Source: Paenibacillus albidus (GTDB lineage Bacteria > Bacillota > Bacilli > Paenibacillales > Paenibacillaceae). From it: a stretch of DNA of 64,000 nt. The stretch's first letter is position 1; each line of letters starts with the position of its first letter. Positions 55,758 through 64,000 of the stretch are shown in pieces. The translations under genes and the position numbers were made by a program. The notes beneath the pieces are model-generated. The model saw nothing but the letters and a program-made list of their open reading frames with translations. It did no database searches and was not told the origin of the DNA. Location of the stretch: positions 1 through 64,000 of the forward strand of contig NZ_BMKR01000028.1 of the NCBI RefSeq assembly GCF_014644435.1, in the 5' to 3' direction.

Positions 55758-55982
55758 ATGTTAATTTTTTTTCTGGTTATTGCTGCGGTTTGCGTGGTCA
55801 TCGATTTGCCGTTGCTAAGACGAAGAAGGAGGCGCCGCGAGCTCCTGGTCTGGTTCATGTTCTGGGCCGCCGGTATGGGTGCGGTCGTTTGCTCCTTGTA
55901 CAAAATCAATGTTCCCAGCCCGCTACTTCTCGTTATGCTGATCTATAAACCGGTTAACAGCCTGTTTGAAGCTTGGTTCTAA
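55758..55982 (+). CDS. Small membrane protein of the ger operon
   Basis: A 74-residue protein with a first helix LIFFLVIAAVCVVIDLPLL, a run of seven Arg (RRRRRRR), then two further hydrophobic stretches. AAGGAG precedes the ATG, seven bases after the GerC stop, so it is co-transcribed. Small accessory membrane proteins occur in some germinant-receptor operons (GerD-like or GerF-like short subunits), but I cannot assign it to a named family. The poly-Arg stretch would hold the first loop on the inner side. Confidence 0.6.
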   Translation: MLIFFLVIAAVCVVIDLPLLRRRRRRRELLVWFMFWAAGMGAVVCSLYKINVPSPLLLVMLIYKPVNSLFEAWF

Positions 55983-55998
55983 ACTTATTTTACTGATA

Positions 55999-56056
55999 CC
56001 AAAAAACCTCTCTTGCAGGCTCTGACTAAATCAGATACCTGTAAGGAGGTTTTTTG
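55999..56056. terminator. Bidirectional terminator
   Basis: AAAAAACCTC pairs with GAGGTTTTTT around an inner GCAGG/CCTGT stem and a TCTGA/TCAGA hairpin. It serves the ger operon on the plus strand and the oligopeptide ATPase gene on the minus strand. A degenerate relative lies at 2416. Confidence 0.85.
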
Positions 56057-56103
56057 GTGGTTATGCGCTTGGCGGCGCAGGTCTAAGGAGTTTGTTCCGA
56101 CCT

Positions 56104-57846
56104 TCAGCCTGTCGGCATAGCGACCCAGTGCCCTGCGGAGATCTCTACCAGGCTTGATTGCTCCAAATTATATTTGTCGCCGCCGCTTTGTTCCTCCAGC
56201 AGCACTCTTTTCTTAATGGCTTCAATCTTCGGATCGGGCACCGGGATGGCCGCCAGCAGCGACTTCGTATAATCATGCTGCGGGTTGGTGTACAGCTCTT
56301 CGCTTTCGGCCAGCTCGACGATCCGGCCCATATACATCACTGCCACCCGGTCGCTGATATGCTTGACCATGGACAAGTCATGGGCAATGAACAGATACGT
56401 CAGGCCGAGGCGCTGCTGCAGTTCTTCCAGCAGCTTGACGACCTGCGCCTGAATGGACATATCCAGCGCAGACAATGGTTCATCGCAGACGATGAACTTG
56501 GGCTCGACCGCGAGGGCGCGGGCGATGCCGATCCGCTGCCGCTGCCCGCCGGAGAATTCATGCGGATAGCGGATGGCAAAGGCCGGATCAAGCCCGACCA
56601 AGTCCAGCAACTCCTCGACACGTTTCTTCCGTTCACTCTTACTGCCGGCCAAGTTATGGACATCCAGTGCCTCCCCGATGATATCCAGCACCTTAAAGCG
56701 CGGATTCAGCGAAGCGTACGGGTCCTGGAAGATCATCTGCATATGGCGCCGCATTGTCTTCATCTCCTGGGCATTCAGCCGGTTAACCGCCATGCCCTGG
56801 AAGAGCACATCCCCGCCGGTGGGTTCATGCAGGCGCAGAATAGAACGGCCGGTTGTAGACTTGCCGCTGCCGGATTCACCGACCATGCCCAGTGTCTCCC
56901 CTTCGCGGATATGGAAGCTAATGTCGTTGACTGCACGCAGTACTCTGCCTTTACCAAGGTCAAAATGCTGCTTCAGCGATCTCACCTCCAGCAGCGGACG
57001 TTTCACTTCCCCGGCTCCCTGGATAATCAGCCCGGGTGCCTTGGGTTTCTTCTTTTCGTCCAGACGGGGCAAAGCGTTCAAGAGCCGCTGTGTATAAGGA
57101 TGTTGCGGGCGGGCAAAAATGTCCTCGGTTGTGCCCGTCTCCACAATTTCCCCGTCCTTCATAACCACTACACGGTCGCACATCCCGGCGACTACGCCCA
57201 GATCATGTGTAATCAGAATAATGGAGGTGCCGAGCCGCTCCTGCATATGCTTCATCAGATTGAGAATCTGGGCCTGAATGGTCACATCCAGCGCCGTGGT
57301 CGGTTCGTCGGCAATGAGCAGCGCCGGCTGGCAGACCAGGGCTATCGCGATCATCACCCGCTGCCGCATGCCGCCCGAGAATTCATGCGGATACTGCTGA
57401 TACCGCATCTCACTGTCGCGGATGCCGACTTGCTTCAGCATCTCCAGCGCTTCCTGCCTGGCTGCTTTCCGGGACAGCTTCCGGTGCTTAACCAGACTTT
57501 CACTGATCTGTTCTCCAATCCGGATCGTCGGGTTAAGTGAACTCATCGGATCCTGAAAGATCATCCCGATCTCCCGTCCCCGGATGTGCTCCATCTGCTT
57601 CTCCGACTTGGTAGCCAGGTTATCCCCCAGAAAGATAATCTCTCCTTCTTTTAGATGTGCGGGCGGAGAAGGCAGCAATCTCATAATGGAGCGGGCAGTG
57701 ACACTTTTGCCGCTGCCCGACTCTCCGACAATCCCCAGCGTCTCCCCTTTATAAACTTCAAAGCTTACGCCGCGTACGGCAGGACGCTCTTCATCATGGC
57801 TCTGGAAAGAGACATGTAAATTATTCACTTCCAAAATCGGTTCCAT
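56104..57846 (-). CDS. Oligopeptide-type ABC transporter, double ATPase (DppD-DppF fusion)
   Basis: A 580-residue cytosolic protein with two complete ATPase domains. The first has Walker A GESGSGKS near 38, signature FSGGMRQRV and Walker B LLIADEPTTALD. The second, from about residue 285, has GESGSGKSTTG, FSGGQRQRIG and FIVCDEPLSALD. Each ends in the TGTTEDIFARPQHPYT or YTNPQHDYTKSLL stretch typical of the Opp/Dpp family. The fusion replaces the usual two genes. AGGTG precedes the start. It is divergent from the permease genes that it surely serves. Confidence 0.92.
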   Translation of the reverse strand: MEPILEVNNLHVSFQSHDEERPAVRGVSFEVYKGETLGIVGESGSGKSVTARSIMRLLPSPPAHLKEGEIIFLGDNLATKSEKQMEHIRGREIGMIFQDPMSSLNPTIRIGEQISESLVKHRKLSRKAARQEALEMLKQVGIRDSEMRYQQYPHEFSGGMRQRVMIAIALVCQPALLIADEPTTALDVTIQAQILNLMKHMQERLGTSIILITHDLGVVAGMCDRVVVMKDGEIVETGTTEDIFARPQHPYTQRLLNALPRLDEKKKPKAPGLIIQGAGEVKRPLLEVRSLKQHFDLGKGRVLRAVNDISFHIREGETLGMVGESGSGKSTTGRSILRLHEPTGGDVLFQGMAVNRLNAQEMKTMRRHMQMIFQDPYASLNPRFKVLDIIGEALDVHNLAGSKSERKKRVEELLDLVGLDPAFAIRYPHEFSGGQRQRIGIARALAVEPKFIVCDEPLSALDMSIQAQVVKLLEELQQRLGLTYLFIAHDLSMVKHISDRVAVMYMGRIVELAESEELYTNPQHDYTKSLLAAIPVPDPKIEAIKKRVLLEEQSGGDKYNLEQSSLVEISAGHWVAMPTG

Positions 57847-57886
57847 TGTAACACCTGCCAGTTTTCATTATTAAAGATATCATTTC

Positions 57887-57915
57887 TTGACATTATTAAA
57901 ATCTATTAATAAAAT
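57887..57915 (+). promoter_or_regulatory. Sigma-A promoter of the permease operon
   Basis: TTGACA (57887-57892), a 17-base spacer and TAAAAT (57910-57915), 69 bases before the permease start. Confidence 0.7.
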
Positions 57916-57983
57916 ATACCTTATCGATCGGAATAGTTCAATTTAAAAAATGTAAAATGAAAAATTAAGGAGGAACACATTAT

Positions 57984-59423
57984 ATGGAGGCGGCAAAAAG
58001 TGGGGGGATGAACTTCGCCGGGGCAATTGGTGACACTTACGGCAAACTGCTGCAGAACTCCTCATACCGGTATTTCGCCCTTGTGCTGGGCGCACCCGTT
58101 AATCTGTTCACGTTGTTTGTCCACCGTGTTCATAAAGCCGGGGATATTTATGCTTCCACTGAGCGGGAGACGCGGCAGGAACTGCTGGCTTCAGGACTTC
58201 AGGAGCAGCTCAAGACCGAGTTCGTTGAACAATTGCACAGTAAGATCAGGTTCTTCGGGCAGCAGGCAAGTGTTGCTGAGCTTGACAGCCAAGCCGCGCA
58301 GCTGGCGGCAGAACGCTTTGAGAATATTGTTGCCGAACGTGTGGACAGCAGGCTGCGGGAGAAAGGACTCGCCAGGTCAACGTTTATCAGTACCTTTCAG
58401 GCGCTGCTGCGGCATCCGTGGTTTTTACCGTTATCTATTATTCCAGGCTTTCCATTATATCTATTAATTTTGTTGTATAGCAGCCCTTATCTCAAATACA
58501 TATTTGAAAGATTGGTAATGACGGTATTCGTTATTTTCGGCGTTGCAGTCCTTGTATTTACAATATTGTATATTTCACCGTTTGATCCTGCGGTCAATAT
58601 TCTCGGCCAGACGGCCACCGACGCGCAGATCATCGAATTCAACCGGGTATACGGACTGGATCAGCCGTATCTTGTGCAGCTATGGGACAATGTTAAAGGT
58701 ATTGCAATGTTCGATCTGGGCAAAGCCTTTGCGGGGAACGAAGACATTGTGACGGCGATTGGCCGCAAATTTCCGGTTACGCTGGAACTTACGCTGCTGT
58801 CGCTGCTGATGGCGATCGTTATTGCCATTCCCATCGGAATTATCTCTGCCACCAAACCAAACTCCTGGTTCGACTATACCTTCATGCTCATTGCGCTGAT
58901 CGGTTTGTCGATCCCGAGCTTCTGGCAGGGGCTGGTCTTTATCCTGGGTTTCTCCATTAAACTGCAGTGGCTTCCGGCTACCTTTAGCCCTAGCAACTGG
59001 ATGACCTTTATTATGCCGGTGGTGGTGCTGGGGACAGGCCTGACTGCAGCCATTGCCCGAATGACCCGGGCTTCCACGCTTGAGGTCATTCATGAAGATT
59101 ACATTATTACGGCGACTGCCAAAGGCCTCAGCAAACGGAAGGTGCTGCTGAAGCACGCCGTACGCAATGCGCTCATCCCGATCGTAACCGTCATTGGCCT
59201 CCAGTTCGGAGGCATGCTGGGCGGGGCAGCCGTTACAGAAAAAGTATTCAACATCAGCGGGCTGGGCAGCTATATCGTGGATAAGCAGTTTATTCCCGAC
59301 ATTCCGGCCATTATGGGCGGCGTAGTCTATACGGCGATCACCATTTCCTTGATCAACGCGATTATCGACATTCTGTACGCCTTTGTGGACCCGCGTATCC
59401 GTTCCAAAATGAAACAATACTGA
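57984..59423 (+). CDS. Oligopeptide-type ABC permease (DppB-like) with N-terminal extension
   Basis: A 479-residue protein. The last 310 residues are a normal DppB permease: YIFERLVMTVFVIFGVAVLV as first helix, the IISATKPNSWFD loop and the EAA-like region ATAKGLSKRKVLLKHAVRNA near 380. The first 165 residues are extra: a charged, coiled-coil-like stretch (ELLASGLQEQLKTEFVEQLH, QAAQLAAERFENIVAERV) and an additional hydrophobic hairpin near 145. Family members are usually about 310 residues. The extension may dock partner subunits; this is inference. AAGGAGGA precedes the ATG. Confidence 0.88.
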   Translation: MEAAKSGGMNFAGAIGDTYGKLLQNSSYRYFALVLGAPVNLFTLFVHRVHKAGDIYASTERETRQELLASGLQEQLKTEFVEQLHSKIRFFGQQASVAELDSQAAQLAAERFENIVAERVDSRLREKGLARSTFISTFQALLRHPWFLPLSIIPGFPLYLLILLYSSPYLKYIFERLVMTVFVIFGVAVLVFTILYISPFDPAVNILGQTATDAQIIEFNRVYGLDQPYLVQLWDNVKGIAMFDLGKAFAGNEDIVTAIGRKFPVTLELTLLSLLMAIVIAIPIGIISATKPNSWFDYTFMLIALIGLSIPSFWQGLVFILGFSIKLQWLPATFSPSNWMTFIMPVVVLGTGLTAAIARMTRASTLEVIHEDYIITATAKGLSKRKVLLKHAVRNALIPIVTVIGLQFGGMLGGAAVTEKVFNISGLGSYIVDKQFIPDIPAIMGGVVYTAITISLINAIIDILYAFVDPRIRSKMKQY

Positions 59424-59439
59424 TAGCAGGTGAACATTC

Positions 59440-60948
59440 ATGGTCAACGCAAGCGCCGCAAGGCGCGAAACACAGCTTAAGCTCAAAACCTCCCAGGAGT
59501 ACCGCCAGGCAGGTTTTGCCTGGGTCGGTTCCCTCATCGTAACATTGGCCTTGTTGCTGAGCAGCTACGATTGGGAGACGCAAGCCATTAAACCTTATGT
59601 ATGGGTGGCCTGCTGCCTTTATGGCGCCTTTACATTACTGCAAGTACTGCTCACCCTGCTGATACGCAGAGATATCATGGTCCGGGGAGAAATTCATGGC
59701 GTAACCCGCGCCTTGGGCTACATCCAGATCCTAAGCCTGGTTACAGGCAATGTCTTCCTCGTTACGGCAGCTTTTCAGCTGATCCGGAAGCGCAAGTCGC
59801 CGGAGTATACTCTTGCGGTGTATACGCTGCTGACACAGATAGCTGTTATTGCAGTCTCTGCAATAAACCTGTACAAGCCCTACGTAGCGGATACCTTCCT
59901 GACCGGAATGTTTATCCTGCTGGCGGTAGCCGCTTTTCATCTGCTCGTGGTCGTGCTCACAGCTAAATTCGTGCGGCGGCGCCAAGTTCCCCGCCGGCTG
60001 GTCTGGGTGGCCTATCCGCTGCTGCTGACCTCGCTGACCGGTAATTTATTCGCGCTGGCGCTGGGCATCATTCTGCTGGTCCGTATCCGGAACAGAGACA
60101 ATCCTGCGGTAGCCGGTTGGGAGGATGTGCTGGAACGGCTGACCCGCAACACGACGGCAATGCTGGGGCTGCTGTTTATTGCTTTTCTGTTCTCCGTCTC
60201 TGTCTGCAGTTACGTCACCTTTGATTACGGTATGGCCGTGGATAACAACTACTCACTGATTTTGCAGCCGCCGTCACTGGCCTATCCGCTGGGTACCGAT
60301 AATTTCGGACGTTGTCTGTTCACGCGCATTATCTTCGGGGCCCGAATTTCCCTGATTGTCGGTGTAATGTCCACCGTTCTGCCGCTTCTTCTAGGGGGTA
60401 CACTCGGGGCCATTTCCGGCTACTATGGCCGCTATACCGACAACATCATCATGCGTGCGCTCGATGTTCTGTATGCTATTCCAGGCATCCTGCTGGCCAT
60501 TGCGATTATTGCCGCCTTTGGTGCCAATACGGTCAATCTGATTCTCGCGCTCAGCGTCGGGGCCATCCCGACCTACGCACGGACCATGCGGGCCAATGTG
60601 CTGCAGGTGTCCACGTATGAGTTCGTTGATGCCGCGCGGGCCTTTGGCTCCAGCAATGCAGCCATTATATTCAAACATATTGTTCCGAATTCATTGGCTC
60701 CGATGATCGTCAAGTCCACCTTAACTATTGGCGGTGCGGTCATCTCTACCAGCAGTCTCAGCTTCCTGGGGCTGGGCATCGAACCGCATATCCCGGAATG
60801 GGGCAATATTCTCAAGCTGGGCAGCACCTACCTGGAGACGAACTCCTATCTGGCGATTTTCCCGGGGCTGGCGATTATTGCACTCGTCTTATCTTTCAAC
60901 TTCCTGGGTGATGGGCTGCGCGATGCGCTTGACCCCAAGATGGAATAA
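59440..60948 (+). CDS. Oligopeptide-type ABC permease (DppC-like) with membrane extension
   Basis: A 502-residue protein. The DppC permease core starts near residue 225 (RLTRNTTAMLGLLFIAFLFS) and carries YPLGTDNFGRCLFTRIIFGA, a typical element, and the EAA region DAARAFGSSNAAIIFKHIVP near 390. Before it lie about six additional hydrophobic helices (residues 25-215) not found in standard family members of about 290 residues. CAGGTGA precedes the ATG, 16 bases after the partner permease. Both permeases being extended suggests a dedicated, modified transporter. Confidence 0.88.
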   Translation: MVNASAARRETQLKLKTSQEYRQAGFAWVGSLIVTLALLLSSYDWETQAIKPYVWVACCLYGAFTLLQVLLTLLIRRDIMVRGEIHGVTRALGYIQILSLVTGNVFLVTAAFQLIRKRKSPEYTLAVYTLLTQIAVIAVSAINLYKPYVADTFLTGMFILLAVAAFHLLVVVLTAKFVRRRQVPRRLVWVAYPLLLTSLTGNLFALALGIILLVRIRNRDNPAVAGWEDVLERLTRNTTAMLGLLFIAFLFSVSVCSYVTFDYGMAVDNNYSLILQPPSLAYPLGTDNFGRCLFTRIIFGARISLIVGVMSTVLPLLLGGTLGAISGYYGRYTDNIIMRALDVLYAIPGILLAIAIIAAFGANTVNLILALSVGAIPTYARTMRANVLQVSTYEFVDAARAFGSSNAAIIFKHIVPNSLAPMIVKSTLTIGGAVISTSSLSFLGLGIEPHIPEWGNILKLGSTYLETNSYLAIFPGLAIIALVLSFNFLGDGLRDALDPKME

Positions 60949-61022
60949 CGGATTCACCGGAAAATGCGTCTTGCTGACGTTTTTCATAGAGATACTATTT
61001 ATATTCTGGGGAGGAAATTGTA

Positions 61023-62864
61023 ATGAAAACAAGATCTACATTGGCTTTGCTGCTGACTCTGGTGCTTATCCTTAGCGGATGCTCGGTAGCAACCAAATCC
61101 AATACAGCCAGCAGTACCACGGAACCCGCTTCTTCCGAAGCTCCGGCTGGAGATAATACTGCTACTACTGCGCCGGTTGGGATTGAAGTGCTTGGCATGA
61201 GCAATAATGAGTCTGATCTGAACATTGTCAGAGACCAGCTGACTAAGAACGGCTTCAACGTGAAGCTGAATATTCAGCCTGATTACGCAAGCTTCAAAGC
61301 CCAGGAGGATGCAGGCAACTATGATGTGTCCATGTCCAGCTGGACAACAGTTACCGGCAACCCCGACTACGCGGTCAGATCGCTGTTCAAGACTGGAGGC
61401 GACTATAGTATCCAGTCCGATCCTGAGCTTGATGCGCTGATTGATAAGGCGGCAACACAAACACCGGAAGAATATACACAAACGTATAAAGAGCTGGAGC
61501 AGCGTCTGGTATTCGATGAGGCCCGCATTGCCCCGCTGTATATTTCCTTGAAGAGCCAAGCGGTCAACAAGGAAATTCTGAAGCCGGATTCTGTAAGATT
61601 GTCCAAATCGCGGGCACTCGCCTGGGAAGACATTGATTTCAATGACACCGCAAAACGCGCCACTCAGCCGTTGATTCTGGCCCAGGCAGCTTCCAACCTG
61701 ACCTCCCTGGACCCGATTAAAGGCAATGACGGTTCAATCAACCAGCTCAATACGAATATGTATGTGCGACTGGTCAACCTGACCGATGATGACAAAATCA
61801 CTTCCGAAGCTTCGCTGTCCCGCAATTACAGCATTGCTGACGGCAACCAAGACTATTATTTCATTCTCCGGGACGATATTAATTTTGCCAAAATCGAGAA
61901 TAAAAAGGCAGTAGATACCGGGGAACGTGTAGGCGGCGATGATGTCGTGTTTTCTCTGGAGCGCGCCAAGAACAAGGATTCCGTGCCGGATCACCGCACC
62001 TACAGCCTGCATGAGCATATCAAAACTGCCGAGGTGTTCACCGACCTGAACGCTCTGGGTTCGATCCAGCAGGCAGGCGGAAAGGGGACTGTGAAGGAAG
62101 CCTTGGAACAAGGTCTTGAAGCGCCAATCTCCGAGCTCGTAGCAGACAAGAAACAAGCGAACAACAAGCAAGGCAAATATCAGGTCGTAAAATTGACGAC
62201 TACTGAGCCCTTTCCGCAAGTGCTGAACTATCTGGCGCATCAATCTGCCGGCATTGTCTCCAAGAAGCAAGTGGAGAGCATCAACACCTATGATGTGGCC
62301 AAATTCGACGTCAACAAGGATATTCCTTACGGTGACCAGAACACGGTAACGGAGGGCGACAAATACAACAATACTTTGTACGCCAGCGGCCCTTACATTT
62401 TGTCCTACAAGAATGACTATGAAGGGATTTTCCTGAAGAATCCGGGTTATCAAAAAGGCACAGACAACGAGGCCCATATCAACCAGGTAAATGTACGCTT
62501 TATTGCAGACGCCGACAGCACATTGTCTGCCCTGCGCAGCGGTGAAATTTATGTGTATTACGGTGTGCCGGAAACCAAATATGAAGTAGTCGAAGGCGAC
62601 AGCAAGCTGCAGCTTAAGAGCATCCCGAGCAATGCTGTGAGCTACCTGTTGTTCAACACTAAGAACCGCGATATAGCGGGAAACCTGGATCTCCGCAAAG
62701 CTGTACTCTACTCCATCAATCAGGATGAAATTCTGGCCTTCTACAAAAACAATAAGCTCAAAGCGGTCTCCACAGTCAGCCCGCTGGTCGATACCGGGAA
62801 TGAACTGAAGGCCGATCCGGCCAAGGTTAAAGAATTCTTGGGCCTATACCAAGCTTCCAAGTAA
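61023..62864 (+). CDS. Family 5 substrate-binding lipoprotein with circularly permuted domain order
   Basis: A 613-residue lipoprotein (signal ending LSGC, Cys 20; GGGGAGG upstream). After a Ser/Thr/Ala linker, residues 52-205 match what is normally the C-terminal part of OppA/DppA proteins: EVLGMSNNESDLNIVRDQLT, DAGNYDVSMSSWTTVTGNPD, DPELDALIDKAA and FDEARIAPLYIS. Only then come the usual N-terminal elements: LTSLDPIKGNDGSINQLNT near 228 and DDVVFSLERAKN near 307. The protein ends with LDLRKAVLYSINQDEI and DPAKVKEFLG, which normally lead into the part found here at the start. The order is thus circularly permuted. It would deliver peptides or similar ligands to the permeases upstream. Confidence 0.85.
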   Translation: MKTRSTLALLLTLVLILSGCSVATKSNTASSTTEPASSEAPAGDNTATTAPVGIEVLGMSNNESDLNIVRDQLTKNGFNVKLNIQPDYASFKAQEDAGNYDVSMSSWTTVTGNPDYAVRSLFKTGGDYSIQSDPELDALIDKAATQTPEEYTQTYKELEQRLVFDEARIAPLYISLKSQAVNKEILKPDSVRLSKSRALAWEDIDFNDTAKRATQPLILAQAASNLTSLDPIKGNDGSINQLNTNMYVRLVNLTDDDKITSEASLSRNYSIADGNQDYYFILRDDINFAKIENKKAVDTGERVGGDDVVFSLERAKNKDSVPDHRTYSLHEHIKTAEVFTDLNALGSIQQAGGKGTVKEALEQGLEAPISELVADKKQANNKQGKYQVVKLTTTEPFPQVLNYLAHQSAGIVSKKQVESINTYDVAKFDVNKDIPYGDQNTVTEGDKYNNTLYASGPYILSYKNDYEGIFLKNPGYQKGTDNEAHINQVNVRFIADADSTLSALRSGEIYVYYGVPETKYEVVEGDSKLQLKSIPSNAVSYLLFNTKNRDIAGNLDLRKAVLYSINQDEILAFYKNNKLKAVSTVSPLVDTGNELKADPAKVKEFLGLYQASK

Positions 62865-62911
62865 TTAATGAACGGCAACGTATGACATGCGGCCGAGGCG
62901 AAAATAAGTGG

Positions 62912-62941
62912 AACCGATCAGCAAACGCTGGTCGGTTTTTT
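62912..62941 (+). terminator. Rho-independent terminator
   Basis: ACCGATCAGC (62913-62922) pairs with GCTGGTCGGT (62927-62936), with one wobble, followed by six T. It ends the transporter operon. Confidence 0.85.
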
Positions 62942-63247
62942 CCCATAAGCCATGAAATGGCTGTTTGGGTTGGTCCTTATTTTTGAGTAGGATATACATG
63001 AGTGTTTGGTGAGGACGGTGCGCGAACGGACCGTTGTTCCAATCGCTGTTATATCCAGATTTTATTTATTTGCCTTAGCGGTAAAAATCCGGATATAAAG
63101 GCGACCGCTACCGCTTTTACACAATCAGTCCGTTCTCTCCGCTCTGGAGTATGCGATACCAGAACCAGACGGCATAGTCAAGGCTCTTCCGAACGAGTGT
63201 CCATAAAGCTTAACATTATAGCCATCGCCCTTTCCGGTAATTTGGGT

Positions 63248-63253
63248 TATAAT
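63248..63253 (+). promoter_or_regulatory. Possible -10 box of the sensor kinase gene
   Basis: TATAAT 29 bases before the GTG start; no good -35 box lies at 16-18 bases, so it would be weak or activator-dependent. Otherwise the 62942-63247 gap shows no recognisable feature. Confidence 0.35.
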
Positions 63254-63281
63254 CGAGGAAAATTTTTGAAGGTGGATTAGT

Positions 63282-64000
63282 GTGAAAATCGGAAAAATGA
63301 GATTACGTTTGCAAGCGACCATCACAGTAATGATTTGCCTCGTTGTCACCCTCGTCCTGCTGATTGTGTTTATAATGTTTGGTATAAAGGTCTCTGAACA
63401 AGCCGAAGAAGCACTGGAGAGCAAAGCTATAACCATTGCCCGCACCCTTTCGCGTACTCCAGTTGTCATTGACGGCCTGCTCGGAAATGGCGATTCCGGT
63501 GGCATTCAGGATTACGCATCCGAAATCAGCACCATCAATAACGTCGAGTTTATTGTCGTTATGGACATGCAGGGGATTCGCCGTTCCCATCCCGATCCGG
63601 CCTTGATCGGCAAGCATTTTATGGGAGGGGATGAGACAGATGCATTGCACGGCAAGGAGACGTTATCCGTTGCTGAGGGTTCGCTGGGCTATTCAGTGAG
63701 AGCGTTTTCGCCTATATTTGGATCAGAGGGAAAAGTGATTGGTGCAGTGGCTGTGGGCATCTCGCTTGGCAGCGTCCAGTCCGCTGTGAAGCAGAATCAG
63801 TGGATTATCTACTGGGGAATACTGGTTGGGGGACTCATGGGCATCACAGGAGCAGTACTGCTGGCACGCAAAATAAAACGGATGATATTCGGCATGGAGC
63901 CCGGGGAAATCGCAAAGCTGCTGGAGGAACGAAACGCCATGCTGCAATCCACCAAAGAAGGGATTTTGGCGGTAGACAAAGAATCCCGTATTACATTAGT
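63282..64000 (+). CDS. CitA/DcuS-type sensor histidine kinase, N-terminal part
   Basis: GTG 63282 with AAGGTGG six bases upstream opens a frame that runs off the window end (239 codons seen). A first membrane helix (ITVMICLVVTLVLLIVFI) is followed by an extracellular PAS-like sensor domain: SKAITIARTLSRTPVV, YASEISTINNVEFIVVMD, then RSHPDPALIGKHF, the ligand-site pattern of citrate/dicarboxylate sensors. A second helix lies near 180-200 and a cytoplasmic PAS domain begins (STKEGILAVDKESRI). The kinase core and probable response regulator lie beyond the window. It would sense a di- or tricarboxylate or similar anion. Confidence 0.85.
   Translation, partial: MKIGKMRLRLQATITVMICLVVTLVLLIVFIMFGIKVSEQAEEALESKAITIARTLSRTPVVIDGLLGNGDSGGIQDYASEISTINNVEFIVVMDMQGIRRSHPDPALIGKHFMGGDETDALHGKETLSVAEGSLGYSVRAFSPIFGSEGKVIGAVAVGISLGSVQSAVKQNQWIIYWGILVGGLMGITGAVLLARKIKRMIFGMEPGEIAKLLEERNAMLQSTKEGILAVDKESRITL

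Noticed and set aside
56158..57540. 460-codon plus-strand frame opposite the double ATPase gene
   Set aside because: It is a shadow of the two Walker-motif domains on the other strand; its translation shows no family pattern and no ribosome site.
63002..63280. 92-codon frame before the sensor kinase
   Set aside because: Poor start context, composition unlike neighbouring genes, and it covers the likely kinase promoter.
1..64000. tRNA, rRNA or riboswitch genes
   Set aside because: I scanned intergenic regions for cloverleaf arms, T-box and common riboswitch signatures and saw none that I could support by eye.

Overview
The window looks like a chromosomal segment of a Paenibacillus-type spore-forming Firmicute. 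Reasons: strong GGAGG ribosome sites with frequent GTG/TTG starts; LplB/LplC-type sugar permeases without their own ATPase; a C-terminal triple SLH cell-wall anchor; a GerA-type spore germination locus; LacI regulators with AACGTT-centred operators; long hairpin terminators. The species cannot be read from the sequence.

Layout. (1) 1-1140: broken YczE-like membrane gene, terminator, decayed IS3-family element. (2) 1277-2398: exported glycosidase-like protein. (3) 2650-9160: five-gene operon behind a LacI-type operator: zinc dehydrogenase, atypical GH13 protein, substrate-binding-like protein with no signal peptide, RibD-like reductase, MATE exporter. (4) 9187-14600: string of single small genes (nucleotidyltransferase, integrase remnant, serine hydrolase, DUF457-like membrane protein, GNAT), separated by a recurring short hairpin motif. 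(5) 14819-15811: DUF3829-like lipoprotein, then an 880-base non-coding stretch. (6) 16617-35980: large fructan locus: LacI regulator, ABC importer, canonical GH32, GH32 with a LamG domain, two near-identical GH32-like genes, a 1928-residue SLH-anchored fructanase and a frameshifted GH172 gene. (7) 36050-43117: AT-rich foreign island between fragments of an AraC gene and a GH32 gene, with two intact ABC exporters among broken radical-SAM genes, resembling a decayed peptide-natural-product cluster. (8) 43571-51431: second fructan locus: ROK kinase, GH32-like, ABC importer, GH172, LacI regulator. (9) 51737-55982: spore germination genes. (10) 56104-62864: oligopeptide-type ABC system with unusual parts, including a substrate-binding protein whose domain order is circularly permuted. 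(11) 63282-64000: start of a CitA/DcuS-like sensor kinase.

How the genes work together. The wall-anchored fructanase would cut levan or inulin outside the cell. The two importers, which lack ATPase genes and presumably borrow an MsmX-type ATPase, would bring oligosaccharides in. The cytosolic GH32, GH32-like and GH172 enzymes would release fructose, and the ROK kinase would phosphorylate it. GH172 suggests that unusual fructose linkages, such as difructose dianhydrides, are among the substrates. Operators and cre-like sites at both loci point to LacI repression plus catabolite control. The points most worth a second look are the permuted binding protein, the operon at 2.7-9.1 kb, the Asp-to-Glu change at the GH32 nucleophile, the cassette-like motif array and the decayed radical-SAM island.
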